This document shows positions 25,056-34,143 of a stretch of DNA of 64,000 nucleotides, one piece after another (the first letter of the stretch is position 1; each line of letters opens with the position of its first letter). A program made the position numbers and the translations under genes. Source of the DNA: Nonlabens dokdonensis DSW-6 (lineage in GTDB: Bacteria > Bacteroidota > Bacteroidia > Flavobacteriales > Flavobacteriaceae); the NCBI RefSeq assembly GCF_000332115.1, contig NC_020156.1, positions 930,001-994,000 on the forward strand. Direction: 5' to 3'. The notes below the pieces were generated by a model, which was given only the letters and a program-made list of their open reading frames with translations, searched no databases and was not told the origin of the DNA.

Positions 25056-26306
25056 ATGATCAAAAAAATTATTGTTGCTTCACTAGCAATAAGCCTTAGT
25101 ATTTCTTCCTGTAAAAAGGAGGATAAGACCGTGGAGCCTGTTGTTCCAGAAAAGCCTGTAGTTGTAGAACCGATGATCAAATATGGCTTTGATCTTAATG
25201 AATATGAAATCGTTGCAGATACGGTGAAAAGCGGTGCCACGTTTAACGATCTTATCATACAGCATATTGTAGAAGGTCAAAGTGCCTACAAAACTGCACA
25301 AAGACTGAATGAAATCTATGATTTACGCAGAATACAAGCCGGTAAACCATTTAAAATTTTAAAAAGAAAAGATAGTATAGGCACGCCAGAGGTTTTTATC
25401 TATGAGTCAAGTAAACTTGATTATGTTGTTGTAAATTTTAATGACACACTAGCCGCATATAAAGATAAACACCCAATTACTTTTAAAAGAAAAACGGCAA
25501 GCGGTATTATCAACTCCACACTTTCTGAAGCAATGGAAGATGAAGGTTTAGGATTAAGCGCGATATACGAATTATCTGATATTTATAGATGGTCTATTGA
25601 TTTCTTTAAACTTCAAAAAGGAGATCGTTTTAAAATGATTTACAAAGAACGCTATATAAATGATTCTATATATGCAGGAATTGAGTCTATAGAAGCTGCA
25701 GTATTTGAAACTGATGAGACGCCATTTTATGCTTTTGACTATGTAACAGATTCCATCACAGAAATAAGTGATTACTACGATGAGAACGGTAAAACTTTGA
25801 GAAGTTTTTTCTTAAAAGCTCCTGTGAATTACTCTAGAATCTCGTCTAGATTTACTAAAAGAAGATTTCATCCCGTACAAAAACGATGGAAAGCACACAA
25901 AGGAACAGATTATGCAGCAGCATACGGTACGCCTATTGTAGCTACAGCAAATGGTGTGGTTACAAAATCTGGTTACACTGGTGGAAATGGTAATTATGTC
26001 AAGATCAAACATAACGGCACCTACTCTACTCAATACCTACACATGACTAAGCGTAAGGTTAAAGTAGGACAACGAGTAAAGCAAGGTCAGATCATAGGAA
26101 CTGTAGGAAGTACAGGTTTAGCAACAGGTCCACATGTATGCTATAGATTTTGGGTAAATGGCCGTCAGGTAGATCCCTATAAACAAAACTTACCAAGTGC
26201 AGATCCACTGCCTAAAGATAAAATGGATGATTACATGCAATTTATCGCTCCACTTAAAGATGAAATAGATCAATTGCCATTCAAAGAAACAGATGAAGTT
26301 CTGTAA
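25056..26306 (+). CDS. M23-family peptidase lipoprotein (LasA/LytM-type)
   Basis: A 416-residue lipoprotein: signal sequence MIKKIIVASLAISLSISSC with lipid Cys 19. Middle region has a LysM/OapA-like segment (VKSGATFNDLIIQHIVEGQSAYKTAQRLNEIYDLRRIQAGKPFKIL). C-terminal M23 domain (about 285-380): RRFHPVQKRWKAHKGTDYAAAYGTPI with the HxxxD Zn site, then YLHMTKRKVKVGQRVKQGQ and GPHVCYRFWVNG. It would cleave peptidoglycan cross-links in the periplasm, or act as a regulator if inactive; the His and Asp ligands are present so activity is likely. It abuts kynA and precedes pgi by 40 bp. Confidence 0.92.
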   Translation: MIKKIIVASLAISLSISSCKKEDKTVEPVVPEKPVVVEPMIKYGFDLNEYEIVADTVKSGATFNDLIIQHIVEGQSAYKTAQRLNEIYDLRRIQAGKPFKILKRKDSIGTPEVFIYESSKLDYVVVNFNDTLAAYKDKHPITFKRKTASGIINSTLSEAMEDEGLGLSAIYELSDIYRWSIDFFKLQKGDRFKMIYKERYINDSIYAGIESIEAAVFETDETPFYAFDYVTDSITEISDYYDENGKTLRSFFLKAPVNYSRISSRFTKRRFHPVQKRWKAHKGTDYAAAYGTPIVATANGVVTKSGYTGGNGNYVKIKHNGTYSTQYLHMTKRKVKVGQRVKQGQIIGTVGSTGLATGPHVCYRFWVNGRQVDPYKQNLPSADPLPKDKMDDYMQFIAPLKDEIDQLPFKETDEVL

Positions 26307-26346
26307 ATCAACCTCCTTTTTTACCTTTTAAGATAATAGAAACTCT

Positions 26347-27978
26347 ATGAAAAATATAAATCCTACCTCAACCGATGCATGGAATGTTTTGACAGAACAC
26401 TTTAAAGATGTCAAAAACCTAAACTTGAGAGAAGCATTTTCTCAAAATTCCAATCGCGCTGAAGAACTTACGCTTACCGAAGGTGATTTTTTAGTAGACC
26501 TTTCTAAGAACCTTATCACAAAAGAAACACAGCAAAAACTTATAGATCTTGCAAAAGAATGTGAGCTGGATGCTGCTATTCATTCGTATTTCAATGGTGA
26601 AAAAATTAACGCAACAGAAAACAGAGCTGTTTTACATACTGCATTAAGAACTCAGGATACTAGCTCTAAAGTAGGAGAAAAGGTAACTGCTGCTCTTGCA
26701 AGTAAAGAAAAGATGTTTGCTTTTGTAGACGCAGTAAATGATGGTAAAATTACCGCAGCAAACGGGCAAAAATTTGATACCATTGTTAATATAGGAATAG
26801 GTGGTAGTGATCTAGGACCAGTGATGATCTATGAAGCTCTACAAGCCTATAAAAATGAAATGACTCTTCACTTTGTTTCTAATGTAGAAGGAGATCACGT
26901 CGAAGAAGTCATCAAAAAAATAAATCCAGAAACAACTTTATTTGTGATTGTTTCTAAGTCATTTGGGACCCAAGAGACACTTACTAATTCTACAACTATA
27001 AGAAATTGGTTCTCTAAAAAAGTAAATGATCATGCAATAGCGCAACACTTTATTGCAGTAAGTAGTAATGTTCAAAGAGCAGTTGATTTTGGAATCGATC
27101 AAGAAAATATCTTCCCTATGTTTGATTGGGTAGGTGGTCGTTTCTCTTTGTGGAGTACCGTAGGTATGTCTGTCGCATTAGGAATAGGAACTCAAAATTT
27201 CCAAGATCTACTTGAAGGAGCACATGAAATGGATGAACATTTTAAAAACACCACTTTTGAAAAAAATATTCCAGTTCAACTCGGTTTATTGACTATATGG
27301 TACAATAACTTTTATAAAGCACAGAGTGAAGCCGTTATTCCGTACACGCAATACCTACATAGACTTCCAGCTTATTTACAGCAGGCAATTATGGAAAGTA
27401 ATGGCAAGAGCGTAGATCGTAATGGCAATCCTGTGAACTATGAAACTGGAAATATCGTTTGGGGTGAACCTGGAACTAACTCTCAACATGCCTTCTTCCA
27501 ATTGATACACCAAGGAACCAAGTTAATTCCTGCTCATTTTATCGCTTTCGCGAAAGCGAAATACCACCATCCTGATCACCATAACAAGCTCATGGCAAAT
27601 TTCTTTGCACAGACCGAAGCATTGATGAACGGGAAGAATCAAGATGAAGTGATTAAAGACTTACAGAGCTCTGGCAAGTCAGAAGAAGAGATAAATAAGT
27701 TAGCTCCTTTCAAAGTATTTACAGGCAACAAGCCCACTACTACTATTTTAATTGATGAACTTACTCCTAGAAGTTTAGGAAAACTAGTGGCTATGTATGA
27801 GCATAAAATATTTGTAGAAGGAGTTATCTGGAACATATATAGTTATGATCAATGGGGCGTAGAACTGGGTAAAATTCTTGCAGATCGCATCCTTAACGAT
27901 ATAGAAAACTCAGAATCTGACGCTCATGATGCAAGTACAACACAACTTTTACAAAAATTTTACTCCATAAATAATTAG
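26347..27978 (+). CDS. pgi: Glucose-6-phosphate isomerase
   Basis: A 543-residue PGI with the family signatures: IGIGGSDLGPVM, SKSFGTQETLTN, GRFSLWS, MESNGKSVDRNG with the catalytic region, and GEPGTNSQHAFFQLIHQGTK, ending with the WGVELGKILADRIL signature. It interconverts glucose-6-P and fructose-6-P. A perfect palindrome copy (27543-27558) encodes AFAKA at about residues 400-404, between HF and the conserved DHHNKLMANFFAQTEAL; other PGIs have a short variable stretch there (IAP-type in E. coli), so the element replaced tolerant sequence. 40 bp after the M23 gene. Confidence 0.96.
   Translation: MKNINPTSTDAWNVLTEHFKDVKNLNLREAFSQNSNRAEELTLTEGDFLVDLSKNLITKETQQKLIDLAKECELDAAIHSYFNGEKINATENRAVLHTALRTQDTSSKVGEKVTAALASKEKMFAFVDAVNDGKITAANGQKFDTIVNIGIGGSDLGPVMIYEALQAYKNEMTLHFVSNVEGDHVEEVIKKINPETTLFVIVSKSFGTQETLTNSTTIRNWFSKKVNDHAIAQHFIAVSSNVQRAVDFGIDQENIFPMFDWVGGRFSLWSTVGMSVALGIGTQNFQDLLEGAHEMDEHFKNTTFEKNIPVQLGLLTIWYNNFYKAQSEAVIPYTQYLHRLPAYLQQAIMESNGKSVDRNGNPVNYETGNIVWGEPGTNSQHAFFQLIHQGTKLIPAHFIAFAKAKYHHPDHHNKLMANFFAQTEALMNGKNQDEVIKDLQSSGKSEEEINKLAPFKVFTGNKPTTTILIDELTPRSLGKLVAMYEHKIFVEGVIWNIYSYDQWGVELGKILADRILNDIENSESDAHDASTTQLLQKFYSINN
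27543..27558. repeat. 16-bp palindrome (copy 6, in pgi)
   Basis: Perfect copy read as AFAKA within glucose-6-phosphate isomerase. Confidence 0.97.
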
Positions 27979-28060
27979 ATAACTGTATTTCAGATTATTA
28001 AGCTAAGTAAGTGTTTCACTTCTTAATGTTAGCTTAATATTAGAATGGTTGATTAGGGCG

Positions 28061-28068
28061 TACTTTTG
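28061..28068 (+). promoter_or_regulatory. -7 element (TACTTTTG) of the Oar-like receptor gene
   Basis: TACTTTTG matches TAnnTTTG, 27 bp before the start codon at 28095. Confidence 0.6.
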
Positions 28069-28094
28069 CAAAATCAAACTAAACATATTCTGAA

Positions 28095-31000
28095 ATGAAC
28101 AGATCATTAAAATTTTTATTTACGATTGGACTTTTTATAAGTTCCATGGCAGTAAGTGCTCAGGTAACCACCTCGAGCATTAACGGTCGTATCATGGAAA
28201 TGATGGACAATGCCGAAGAACCACTTTTAGGAGCAACCGTACAAGCGCTGCATGGTCCTACTGGTACTAATTATGCCACTTCTACTGACATAGAAGGTTA
28301 TTACCGTATTTCAAATATGCGTGTAGGTGGTCCTTATACCATTACTATTACCTACGTAGGTAAAAAAGAGGAAGTATTAAACGACATCTTTCTTCAGTTA
28401 GGTGAGTCTGAAAGAATCAGCATCACGATGACTGATGAGTCTAACGCACTTGATGAAATTGTAATCAATGCAGTGAGAGATGGAATTTTTGATTCTGGGA
28501 CGACTGGAACAAACACTAACATTTCGCAGCGTGAAATCAACACAATGCCTTCTGTAACAAGAGGTATAGGTGATTTCTTAAGAAAGACACCTCAGGCACA
28601 AGTGTCTGAAGGTGGCGCGATCTCTATCGGTGGTCAGAACAACCGTTACAACTCTATCTTTATTGACGGTGCCGTAAACAATGACGTTTTTGGTCTTGCA
28701 GGTTCTGGTACAAATGGTGGTCAAATAGGAGTAAACCCTATCTCTATCGATGCTATCGAGTCTTTTCAAGTAAACGTTGCCCCATTTGACGTACGTCAAT
28801 CTGGTTTTACAGGTGGAGCAATTAACGCAATTACTCGTTCTGGTACTAACGAGGTAAAGGGAAGTGCTTATTTCTATACTCGTAATCAAGATCTTGCTGG
28901 TAAAACTCCAGTAGGAATTCGCGAGGATGATCGTGAGAAACTAGACGACTTTACAGCAAACCTTTATGGTGCTCGTGTAGGTGGGCCGATTATCAAAAAC
29001 AAACTTTTCTTCTTCGTAAATGCTGAAATTCAAAGAGAGGAAGAGCCAAGACCTTTTGATGCAGCATTATATAGTGGTGATAGCAGCATTGCAGATATCA
29101 ATACTTTAAGAGATAATTTAATCAGCCAGTTTGGGTACAATCCAGGTGGTTATGAGAATACTATTACTGAATTAAACAGTGAGAAATTTACTATCAAGTT
29201 GGATTACAACATTGATGATAAGAACACCATAACAGCAAAGCACAATTATGTAAATGGTGAGTCTCTTTCTCCAAGTCAAAGTAATAATGGTAACATTAAC
29301 TTTGCAAACGCCGGAATCTTTTTCCCATCTACTACTAACTTCTCTACCTTAGAGTGGAATACAACAAATGGTAGCAACTTATCTAACAATTTAATTGTAA
29401 GTTATACAGATGTTTTAGATGATAGAAGTCCATTAGGAAATCCTTTCCCAAGAGTTAGTATTGATGATGGTAATGGATCAATCACTTTTGGATCTGAGGC
29501 GTTTTCTACTGCAAACATTCTTGAGCAGAAGATCTTTACAGTTACTAACAACTTTGAAGTTTCTAAAGGAGCACATAACATGACCTTTGGTGGTAACTTT
29601 GAAAATTATAACATAAGAAACGTATTTGTAAGACAAAACTTCGGTCAGTACTCATTCAACTCTCTAGCAGACTTCAATACGTACTTTGATAACGACCCAA
29701 CTAACGACGCGCTTGCAGATTCTTATTTTCACTCTTACTCTTTAGTTGATCCAGCGGGAACTTCTGGAGATGCTATTCAAAATGCAGCTGCAGAATTTCA
29801 GTATTCTCAATTAGGTCTTTACGCACAAGATCAATGGAATCTTACTGATAATTTTAAGTTAACTTATGGTGTTCGTTTTGATGTTCCTTTCTTTGAAGAT
29901 GGAGCAGCAAATGATGACTTCAACAATAGAACCGTAGCTTTATTAGAAGCAGAAGGGAAAGACCTTGAAGGTGCTCGTGTAGGTAAGAAAATTAAAAGCC
30001 AAATACACGTTTCTCCTCGTGCAGGATTTAACTGGGACGTAAATGGTGATAGAAGAACTCAAATACGAGGTGGATTAGGAATCTTTACTTCAAGAATACC
30101 TTTAGTATGGCCTGGTGGAATTTACAACAACAATGGTTTAAGTGTAGGTGGTACTGCCGCTTTTGATAGCCAAACTTTCGTTGCAGACCCTAACAACCAG
30201 CCATTAAACGGTGCTCCAGCTCCAGGAAGTGGTGCAAACGGTGGACAGATTGATATCTTTGCTCCAGACTTCAAGTTACCACAAGTAATGAAGTATAACA
30301 TCGGTATTGATCAAAAAACTAATATATGGGGATTGATAGTTAGTGCAGACTTCTTGTACAACTCTACAATCAATAACGTTTTCTATCAAAACTTAAATTT
30401 ACGAGATGCAAACGAATCATTAAACAATGCAGATGGTCGTCCATTCTATGATCGTGGTGATGAAATTGATGATACATATACTAGAGTTATCTTAGGAACT
30501 AACACAAATGAAGGATGGTCTTACAATGGTACGTTTAGTATCTCTAAGCCGTTTGAAAATGGTTTCGGAGGTCAAGTTTCTTACTCTTACGGACAAGGTA
30601 AATCTATTTTTGAAGGAACTTCTTCTCAAAACAGTTCACAGTGGAGAAATGTTGCTACTGTAAATGGTAAAAACACTGCTGGTATCGGTAATTCAGAATT
30701 TGCTTTTGGTCACAGAATTTCTGCAAACGCATCTTATGAAATCAACTGGAATGAAAACTTAAGAACTACGTTTGGTTTGTTCTATAACGGTCAACAAGGT
30801 GGAACCATCAATTATATCTACAGAGGTAGAGATTTATTAAACGATGATTCATCTGATAACGCTCTTTTCTATATTCCAAGAGACCAAAGTGAAATCAACT
30901 TAGTAGATAATAATGGTGTTACTGCTGCTGAGCAATGGGCTGCACTTGATGCTTATATAGATAGTAATGATTACTTAAGCGAGCGTCGTGGTAAGTATGC

Positions 31001-31325
31001 TGAGCGTAACGGAGATCGTGGACCATGGAATCATATTGTAGACTTAAAAGTATTACAAGATTTCAATTTAAACATCAACGATAAAGAGCATACATTTCAA
31101 GTCTCTCTTGATATCTTCAATTTCTTTAATTTCTTAAATAAAGATTGGGGTGAGCAAAGTTTCATACCTGGTAACGTAGGAATAGTTGAAGTTGAAAGAA
31201 ACGGAGTAGACCCAGAATTCTCTTTTAATCCTAATTTTGCTCAAGACCTTGAAATTATTGATGACGCAGGTACTCGTTCTTCAAGATGGCAAATGCAACT
31301 AGGTCTTAGGTATATCTTTAACTAA
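28095..31325 (+). CDS. TonB-dependent receptor, Oar-like, with carboxypeptidase-regulatory-like domain
   Basis: A 1,076-residue outer membrane receptor: signal peptide (MNRSLKFLFTIGLFISSMAVSAQ), a carboxypeptidase-regulatory-like beta-sandwich (residues 25-115), a plug domain with the QREINTMPSVTRGIGDFLRKTPQ and AINAITRSGTNEVKGSAYFY segments, and a large barrel ending RWQMQLGLRYIFN. This fits the Oar subgroup (Myxococcus Oar, flavobacterial homologues) rather than SusC, and no susD gene follows. The substrate is unknown; large Oar proteins are often the most abundant outer membrane proteins. Codon use looks optimised and the gene has its own promoter and two downstream hairpins, consistent with high expression. 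Confidence 0.92.
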   Translation: MNRSLKFLFTIGLFISSMAVSAQVTTSSINGRIMEMMDNAEEPLLGATVQALHGPTGTNYATSTDIEGYYRISNMRVGGPYTITITYVGKKEEVLNDIFLQLGESERISITMTDESNALDEIVINAVRDGIFDSGTTGTNTNISQREINTMPSVTRGIGDFLRKTPQAQVSEGGAISIGGQNNRYNSIFIDGAVNNDVFGLAGSGTNGGQIGVNPISIDAIESFQVNVAPFDVRQSGFTGGAINAITRSGTNEVKGSAYFYTRNQDLAGKTPVGIREDDREKLDDFTANLYGARVGGPIIKNKLFFFVNAEIQREEEPRPFDAALYSGDSSIADINTLRDNLISQFGYNPGGYENTITELNSEKFTIKLDYNIDDKNTITAKHNYVNGESLSPSQSNNGNINFANAGIFFPSTTNFSTLEWNTTNGSNLSNNLIVSYTDVLDDRSPLGNPFPRVSIDDGNGSITFGSEAFSTANILEQKIFTVTNNFEVSKGAHNMTFGGNFENYNIRNVFVRQNFGQYSFNSLADFNTYFDNDPTNDALADSYFHSYSLVDPAGTSGDAIQNAAAEFQYSQLGLYAQDQWNLTDNFKLTYGVRFDVPFFEDGAANDDFNNRTVALLEAEGKDLEGARVGKKIKSQIHVSPRAGFNWDVNGDRRTQIRGGLGIFTSRIPLVWPGGIYNNNGLSVGGTAAFDSQTFVADPNNQPLNGAPAPGSGANGGQIDIFAPDFKLPQVMKYNIGIDQKTNIWGLIVSADFLYNSTINNVFYQNLNLRDANESLNNADGRPFYDRGDEIDDTYTRVILGTNTNEGWSYNGTFSISKPFENGFGGQVSYSYGQGKSIFEGTSSQNSSQWRNVATVNGKNTAGIGNSEFAFGHRISANASYEINWNENLRTTFGLFYNGQQGGTINYIYRGRDLLNDDSSDNALFYIPRDQSEINLVDNNGVTAAEQWAALDAYIDSNDYLSERRGKYAERNGDRGPWNHIVDLKVLQDFNLNINDKEHTFQVSLDIFNFFNFLNKDWGEQSFIPGNVGIVEVERNGVDPEFSFNPNFAQDLEIIDDAGTRSSRWQMQLGLRYIFN

Positions 31326-31339
31326 AAGCCTATCCTAAA

Positions 31340-31358
31340 TCCTTTCCATAGGAAAGGA
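31340..31358 (+). terminator. Hairpin 1 after Oar-like receptor gene
   Basis: TCCTTTCC and GGAAAGGA form a perfect 8-bp stem around an ATA loop, 14 bp after the stop. No T tract, so possibly an mRNA 3'-end protecting hairpin. Confidence 0.6.
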
Positions 31359-31380
31359 CTTCAAATCAATATTTTTTTCA

Positions 31381-31409
31381 AGAACCCTACTCAAAACGAG
31401 TAGGGTTCT
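31381..31409 (+). terminator. Intrinsic terminator after Oar-like receptor gene
   Basis: AGAACCCTACTC (31381-31392) and GAGTAGGGTTCT (31398-31409) form a 12-bp stem with a 5-nt loop, then a T-rich run. Confidence 0.92.
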
Positions 31410-31446
31410 TTGTTTTTGGATTATTTTTGAATCAAATATTTTTTAT

Positions 31447-31887
31447 ATGTATTCCATCCTTAAATCTGCTCACTCTGGTTGGGCCTACCTACTATTATTA
31501 GTCTTACTTGTTGCCACTGTAAATGCACTCATCGGCTTTTTCGGTAAAAAAGAATTTGGTAACAAAGATTTTAGTCTTGCCTTAGTAGGTTTGATCGTAA
31601 CTCATATTCAATTGTTATTAGGTTTAGCACTATGGTTTGTAGGACCCTATTTTTCTATGCTTTTAGAAGATTTTGGAGGATTAATGACACCAGAATCTAG
31701 AGGCATCCGTTTACTTGCATTAGAACATCCACTAACCATGATTATCGCTGTGGCATTATTAACAGTAGGTTATTCTAAACACAAAAAGAAAATAGTAAGC
31801 AATGGCAAATTCAAGATGCTAGCCATTTTTTATACACTTGCATTTATACTAGTGTTATCAAGAGTGCCTTGGAAACAATGGTTATAG
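31447..31887 (+). CDS. Four-helix integral membrane protein (cytochrome b-like family)
   Basis: A 146-residue protein with four membrane segments, near residues 10-33 (HSGWAYLLLLVLLVATVNALIGF), 42-66 (FSLALVGLIVTHIQLLLGLALWF), 88-108 (HPLTMIIAVALLTVGYS) and 122-140. His residues occur in the first, second and third segments (HS, THIQ, EHP), which would suit haem ligation, and close homologues are often labelled cytochrome b-like, but I see no proven motif. It is monocistronic between a strong terminator and a palindrome copy. Confidence 0.7.
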   Translation: MYSILKSAHSGWAYLLLLVLLVATVNALIGFFGKKEFGNKDFSLALVGLIVTHIQLLLGLALWFVGPYFSMLLEDFGGLMTPESRGIRLLALEHPLTMIIAVALLTVGYSKHKKKIVSNGKFKMLAIFYTLAFILVLSRVPWKQWL

Positions 31888-31901
31888 GATTTTAACGATC
31901 T

Positions 31902-31917
31902 CGCTTTCGCGAAAGCG
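31902..31917. repeat. 16-bp palindrome (copy 7, intergenic)
   Basis: Perfect copy 14 bp after the stop codon at 31887. Confidence 0.97.
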
Positions 31918-31996
31918 TAAATAAACAAATAAAATAAACCGCTATTGCATCCTGAAGGTTGTAACAGTGGTTTTTTATTTCTACGGACTAACTAAC

Positions 31997-32004
31997 TATA
32001 TTTG
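31997..32004 (+). promoter_or_regulatory. -7 element (TATATTTG) of the T9SS cargo gene
   Basis: TATATTTG matches TAnnTTTG. It overlaps an in-frame TTG at 32002 and therefore decides for the ATG at 32020 as start. Confidence 0.65.
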
Positions 32005-32019
32005 AACAAAATAAACGCT

Positions 32020-34074
32020 ATGAAAAGGGAACCTCTATTATTAGTTATTGCTTTCCTGATTGCTACCTCTGCTGTCCAAGCTCAAGATTGGATTTATAGA
32101 ACTCCTATAAAAAATATCTCTGATATTACCGAAATAGACATCTCGCCAGATGGCAGCATTTTTCTATTTGATAAAAGTAATCTCCTCAACAGAATGTACG
32201 TTAGTGAAAACAACGGTGCAAGTTATAGACTAGAAGGAAACGGTCAAGGATTTGATATGCAAGTCTTAAATGACAATCTCGCTTATATAGTAGCAAGTAA
32301 TCGAGTTATTAAATCGACCGATAAATTTCTTACATCACAACAGTTTCCAGTTCTTTCGTTTAGACTAACCAGTATATTTTTTCTTAATGAATTAGAAGGT
32401 TTTGTATCTGGTGGTAATGGAGAGATTTGGAAAACTACAGATGGTGGCGCCAATTGGACACAACAAGTAAGCGGCACTACAGAAAATATAAACGACGTCT
32501 ACTTCTTAGACAGTAACACCGGTTTTGCATGTGGTGATGACCGTACCTTTTTAAGTACTACAGATGGAGGAATCACTTGGAATCCAATTATTCTACCCAT
32601 TCAAGATTTCTGGCCGTTAAACAAAATCACTTTTTCTAGTGCTACTGATGGTTTATTAATAGCCTCTGGAGGATTTATTTTTTATACTAATGATGCCGGT
32701 CTTACATGGAATTCTGCCACCAGTGGAACAGCAGAACGTCTTAATGATGTAGATTATATCAATAACCAATATTACATAGTAGGAAATGACGGAATAGTTT
32801 TAAATAGTACCGATCTAGGACTAACATGGAGTCTACAAGATCTAGGAAGAGATGATTTGTATAGTATCGCAGGAACTCCTTCTATTTTATATATAGGAAG
32901 TGAAGAAATCGTTCTTCAATCTACTGATAATGGTACCACATGGAACAGTCACTTAGAAGACTTTACTATGAGCGATCTAGAACAAGCTTCTTTTGCAAAC
33001 AGCAATACTGGGCTTATCGTGGGAATAGGAAACAATGGTAGTGCTGTATTTAGAGATGTTATGTACCGTACTACAAATGCTGGAGTATCTTGGGAACGCA
33101 AAACCGTAAGTGGTGGTTATTATGCAGTGCAGCTCAAAGAAAATGGTGAAGCACTCACCACTAACTTTAATATCAATCGTGTGAGCTATTCTGATGATTT
33201 TGGGGATACTTGGATAAATATAACTGGACCTAATATTACACAGCAATTTATTGCCAAAGACGTCTGGCTGAAGTCAAGAGATGACTTTTTTGTGGTAGGA
33301 GGTAACTTTTTTGCAAGCGATGGGATTTATCGTTTTCAAACTGGAACCGGCTGGACTCATGATACCACAACTGGAAACACAGAGTTTATTAAATTTCTAG
33401 ATGACAATGTAGGCGTCGCTACTAACACAAGTAACCAAGCTTTTAAAACCCTAGATGGAGGAACCACCTGGACACCCATAAATTATACTGGCGGAAATTT
33501 TGAAGGCATCGAGTTCATAGATGCTAATACATTCTACATAGGACAGCAAGTGACAACCGATGGCGGCCTTACGTTTCAATTTCACAACTTTCCAGGAGTT
33601 ATACTCAGCTACCGCTTCTTCACTTCCACATTAAGTATTGGGATGAACAGTAATGGAGATGTTTATCAAACCTTAGACGGTGGTAATAACTGGCAATTGA
33701 TCCTAGATCCTGTCACAAATGTTGGTACCAAGTTTTTTATTACCGAAGATATGATCTATAATTTTCAAGACCGCACAGACATTTATACGCTAGATATAAG
33801 TACTGTGCTAAGTAATCCTGAAAATTCAAATCAAAAAGAACTCGTATCGATCTATCCCAATCCTACTTCTAATTTTGTAATCATTGAATCAAGCGATACT
33901 GTTGCTCAAAAGGCAGAAATATTTGATCTGAATGGGCAGCTATTAAAATCAATTGAATTATCAATTCGTTCCACTAGATTAAATCTCGAAGATCTTTCAG
34001 ATGGTTTGTATTTTATTCATTTAAAGGATGCTGCTAGCAGAGTGATCTCAGCTCATAAAGTAATAAAGAGATGA
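32020..34074 (+). CDS. Secreted beta-propeller (YCF48/BNR-like) protein with T9SS sorting domain
   Basis: The start at 32020 gives a clean signal peptide (MKREPLLLVIAFLIATSAVQAQ). The 684-residue precursor is built of repeated propeller blades with the consensus W-TTDGGATW (for example IWKTTDGGANWTQQ, TFLSTTDGGITWNP, IVLQSTDNGTTWNS, AFKTLDGGTTWTP, VYQTLDGGNNWQL), as in YCF48/photosystem II stability-type and sialidase-like proteins. The last 75 residues (SIYPNPTSNFVIIES, AEIFDLNGQLLKSIEL, LSDGLYFIHLKD) are a type A T9SS sorting domain, so it is exported by the type IX system and attached to or released from the surface. No catalytic residues seen; ligand unknown. The ends of the gene are flanked on both sides by palindrome copies. 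Confidence 0.9.
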   Translation: MKREPLLLVIAFLIATSAVQAQDWIYRTPIKNISDITEIDISPDGSIFLFDKSNLLNRMYVSENNGASYRLEGNGQGFDMQVLNDNLAYIVASNRVIKSTDKFLTSQQFPVLSFRLTSIFFLNELEGFVSGGNGEIWKTTDGGANWTQQVSGTTENINDVYFLDSNTGFACGDDRTFLSTTDGGITWNPIILPIQDFWPLNKITFSSATDGLLIASGGFIFYTNDAGLTWNSATSGTAERLNDVDYINNQYYIVGNDGIVLNSTDLGLTWSLQDLGRDDLYSIAGTPSILYIGSEEIVLQSTDNGTTWNSHLEDFTMSDLEQASFANSNTGLIVGIGNNGSAVFRDVMYRTTNAGVSWERKTVSGGYYAVQLKENGEALTTNFNINRVSYSDDFGDTWINITGPNITQQFIAKDVWLKSRDDFFVVGGNFFASDGIYRFQTGTGWTHDTTTGNTEFIKFLDDNVGVATNTSNQAFKTLDGGTTWTPINYTGGNFEGIEFIDANTFYIGQQVTTDGGLTFQFHNFPGVILSYRFFTSTLSIGMNSNGDVYQTLDGGNNWQLILDPVTNVGTKFFITEDMIYNFQDRTDIYTLDISTVLSNPENSNQKELVSIYPNPTSNFVIIESSDTVAQKAEIFDLNGQLLKSIELSIRSTRLNLEDLSDGLYFIHLKDAASRVISAHKVIKR

Positions 34075-34083
34075 TGTTGTTCT

Positions 34084-34099
34084 CGCTTTCGCGAAAGCG
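34084..34099. repeat. 16-bp palindrome (copy 8, intergenic; 24-bp extended dyad)
   Basis: Perfect copy 9 bp after the stop of the T9SS cargo gene; perfect dyad symmetry extends to 24 bp (34080-34103). Lies between that gene and the convergent mfd. Confidence 0.97.
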
Positions 34100-34143
34100 A
34101 GAATTGTACCGTAAATCATAATATAAATAAACTGTATTACTTA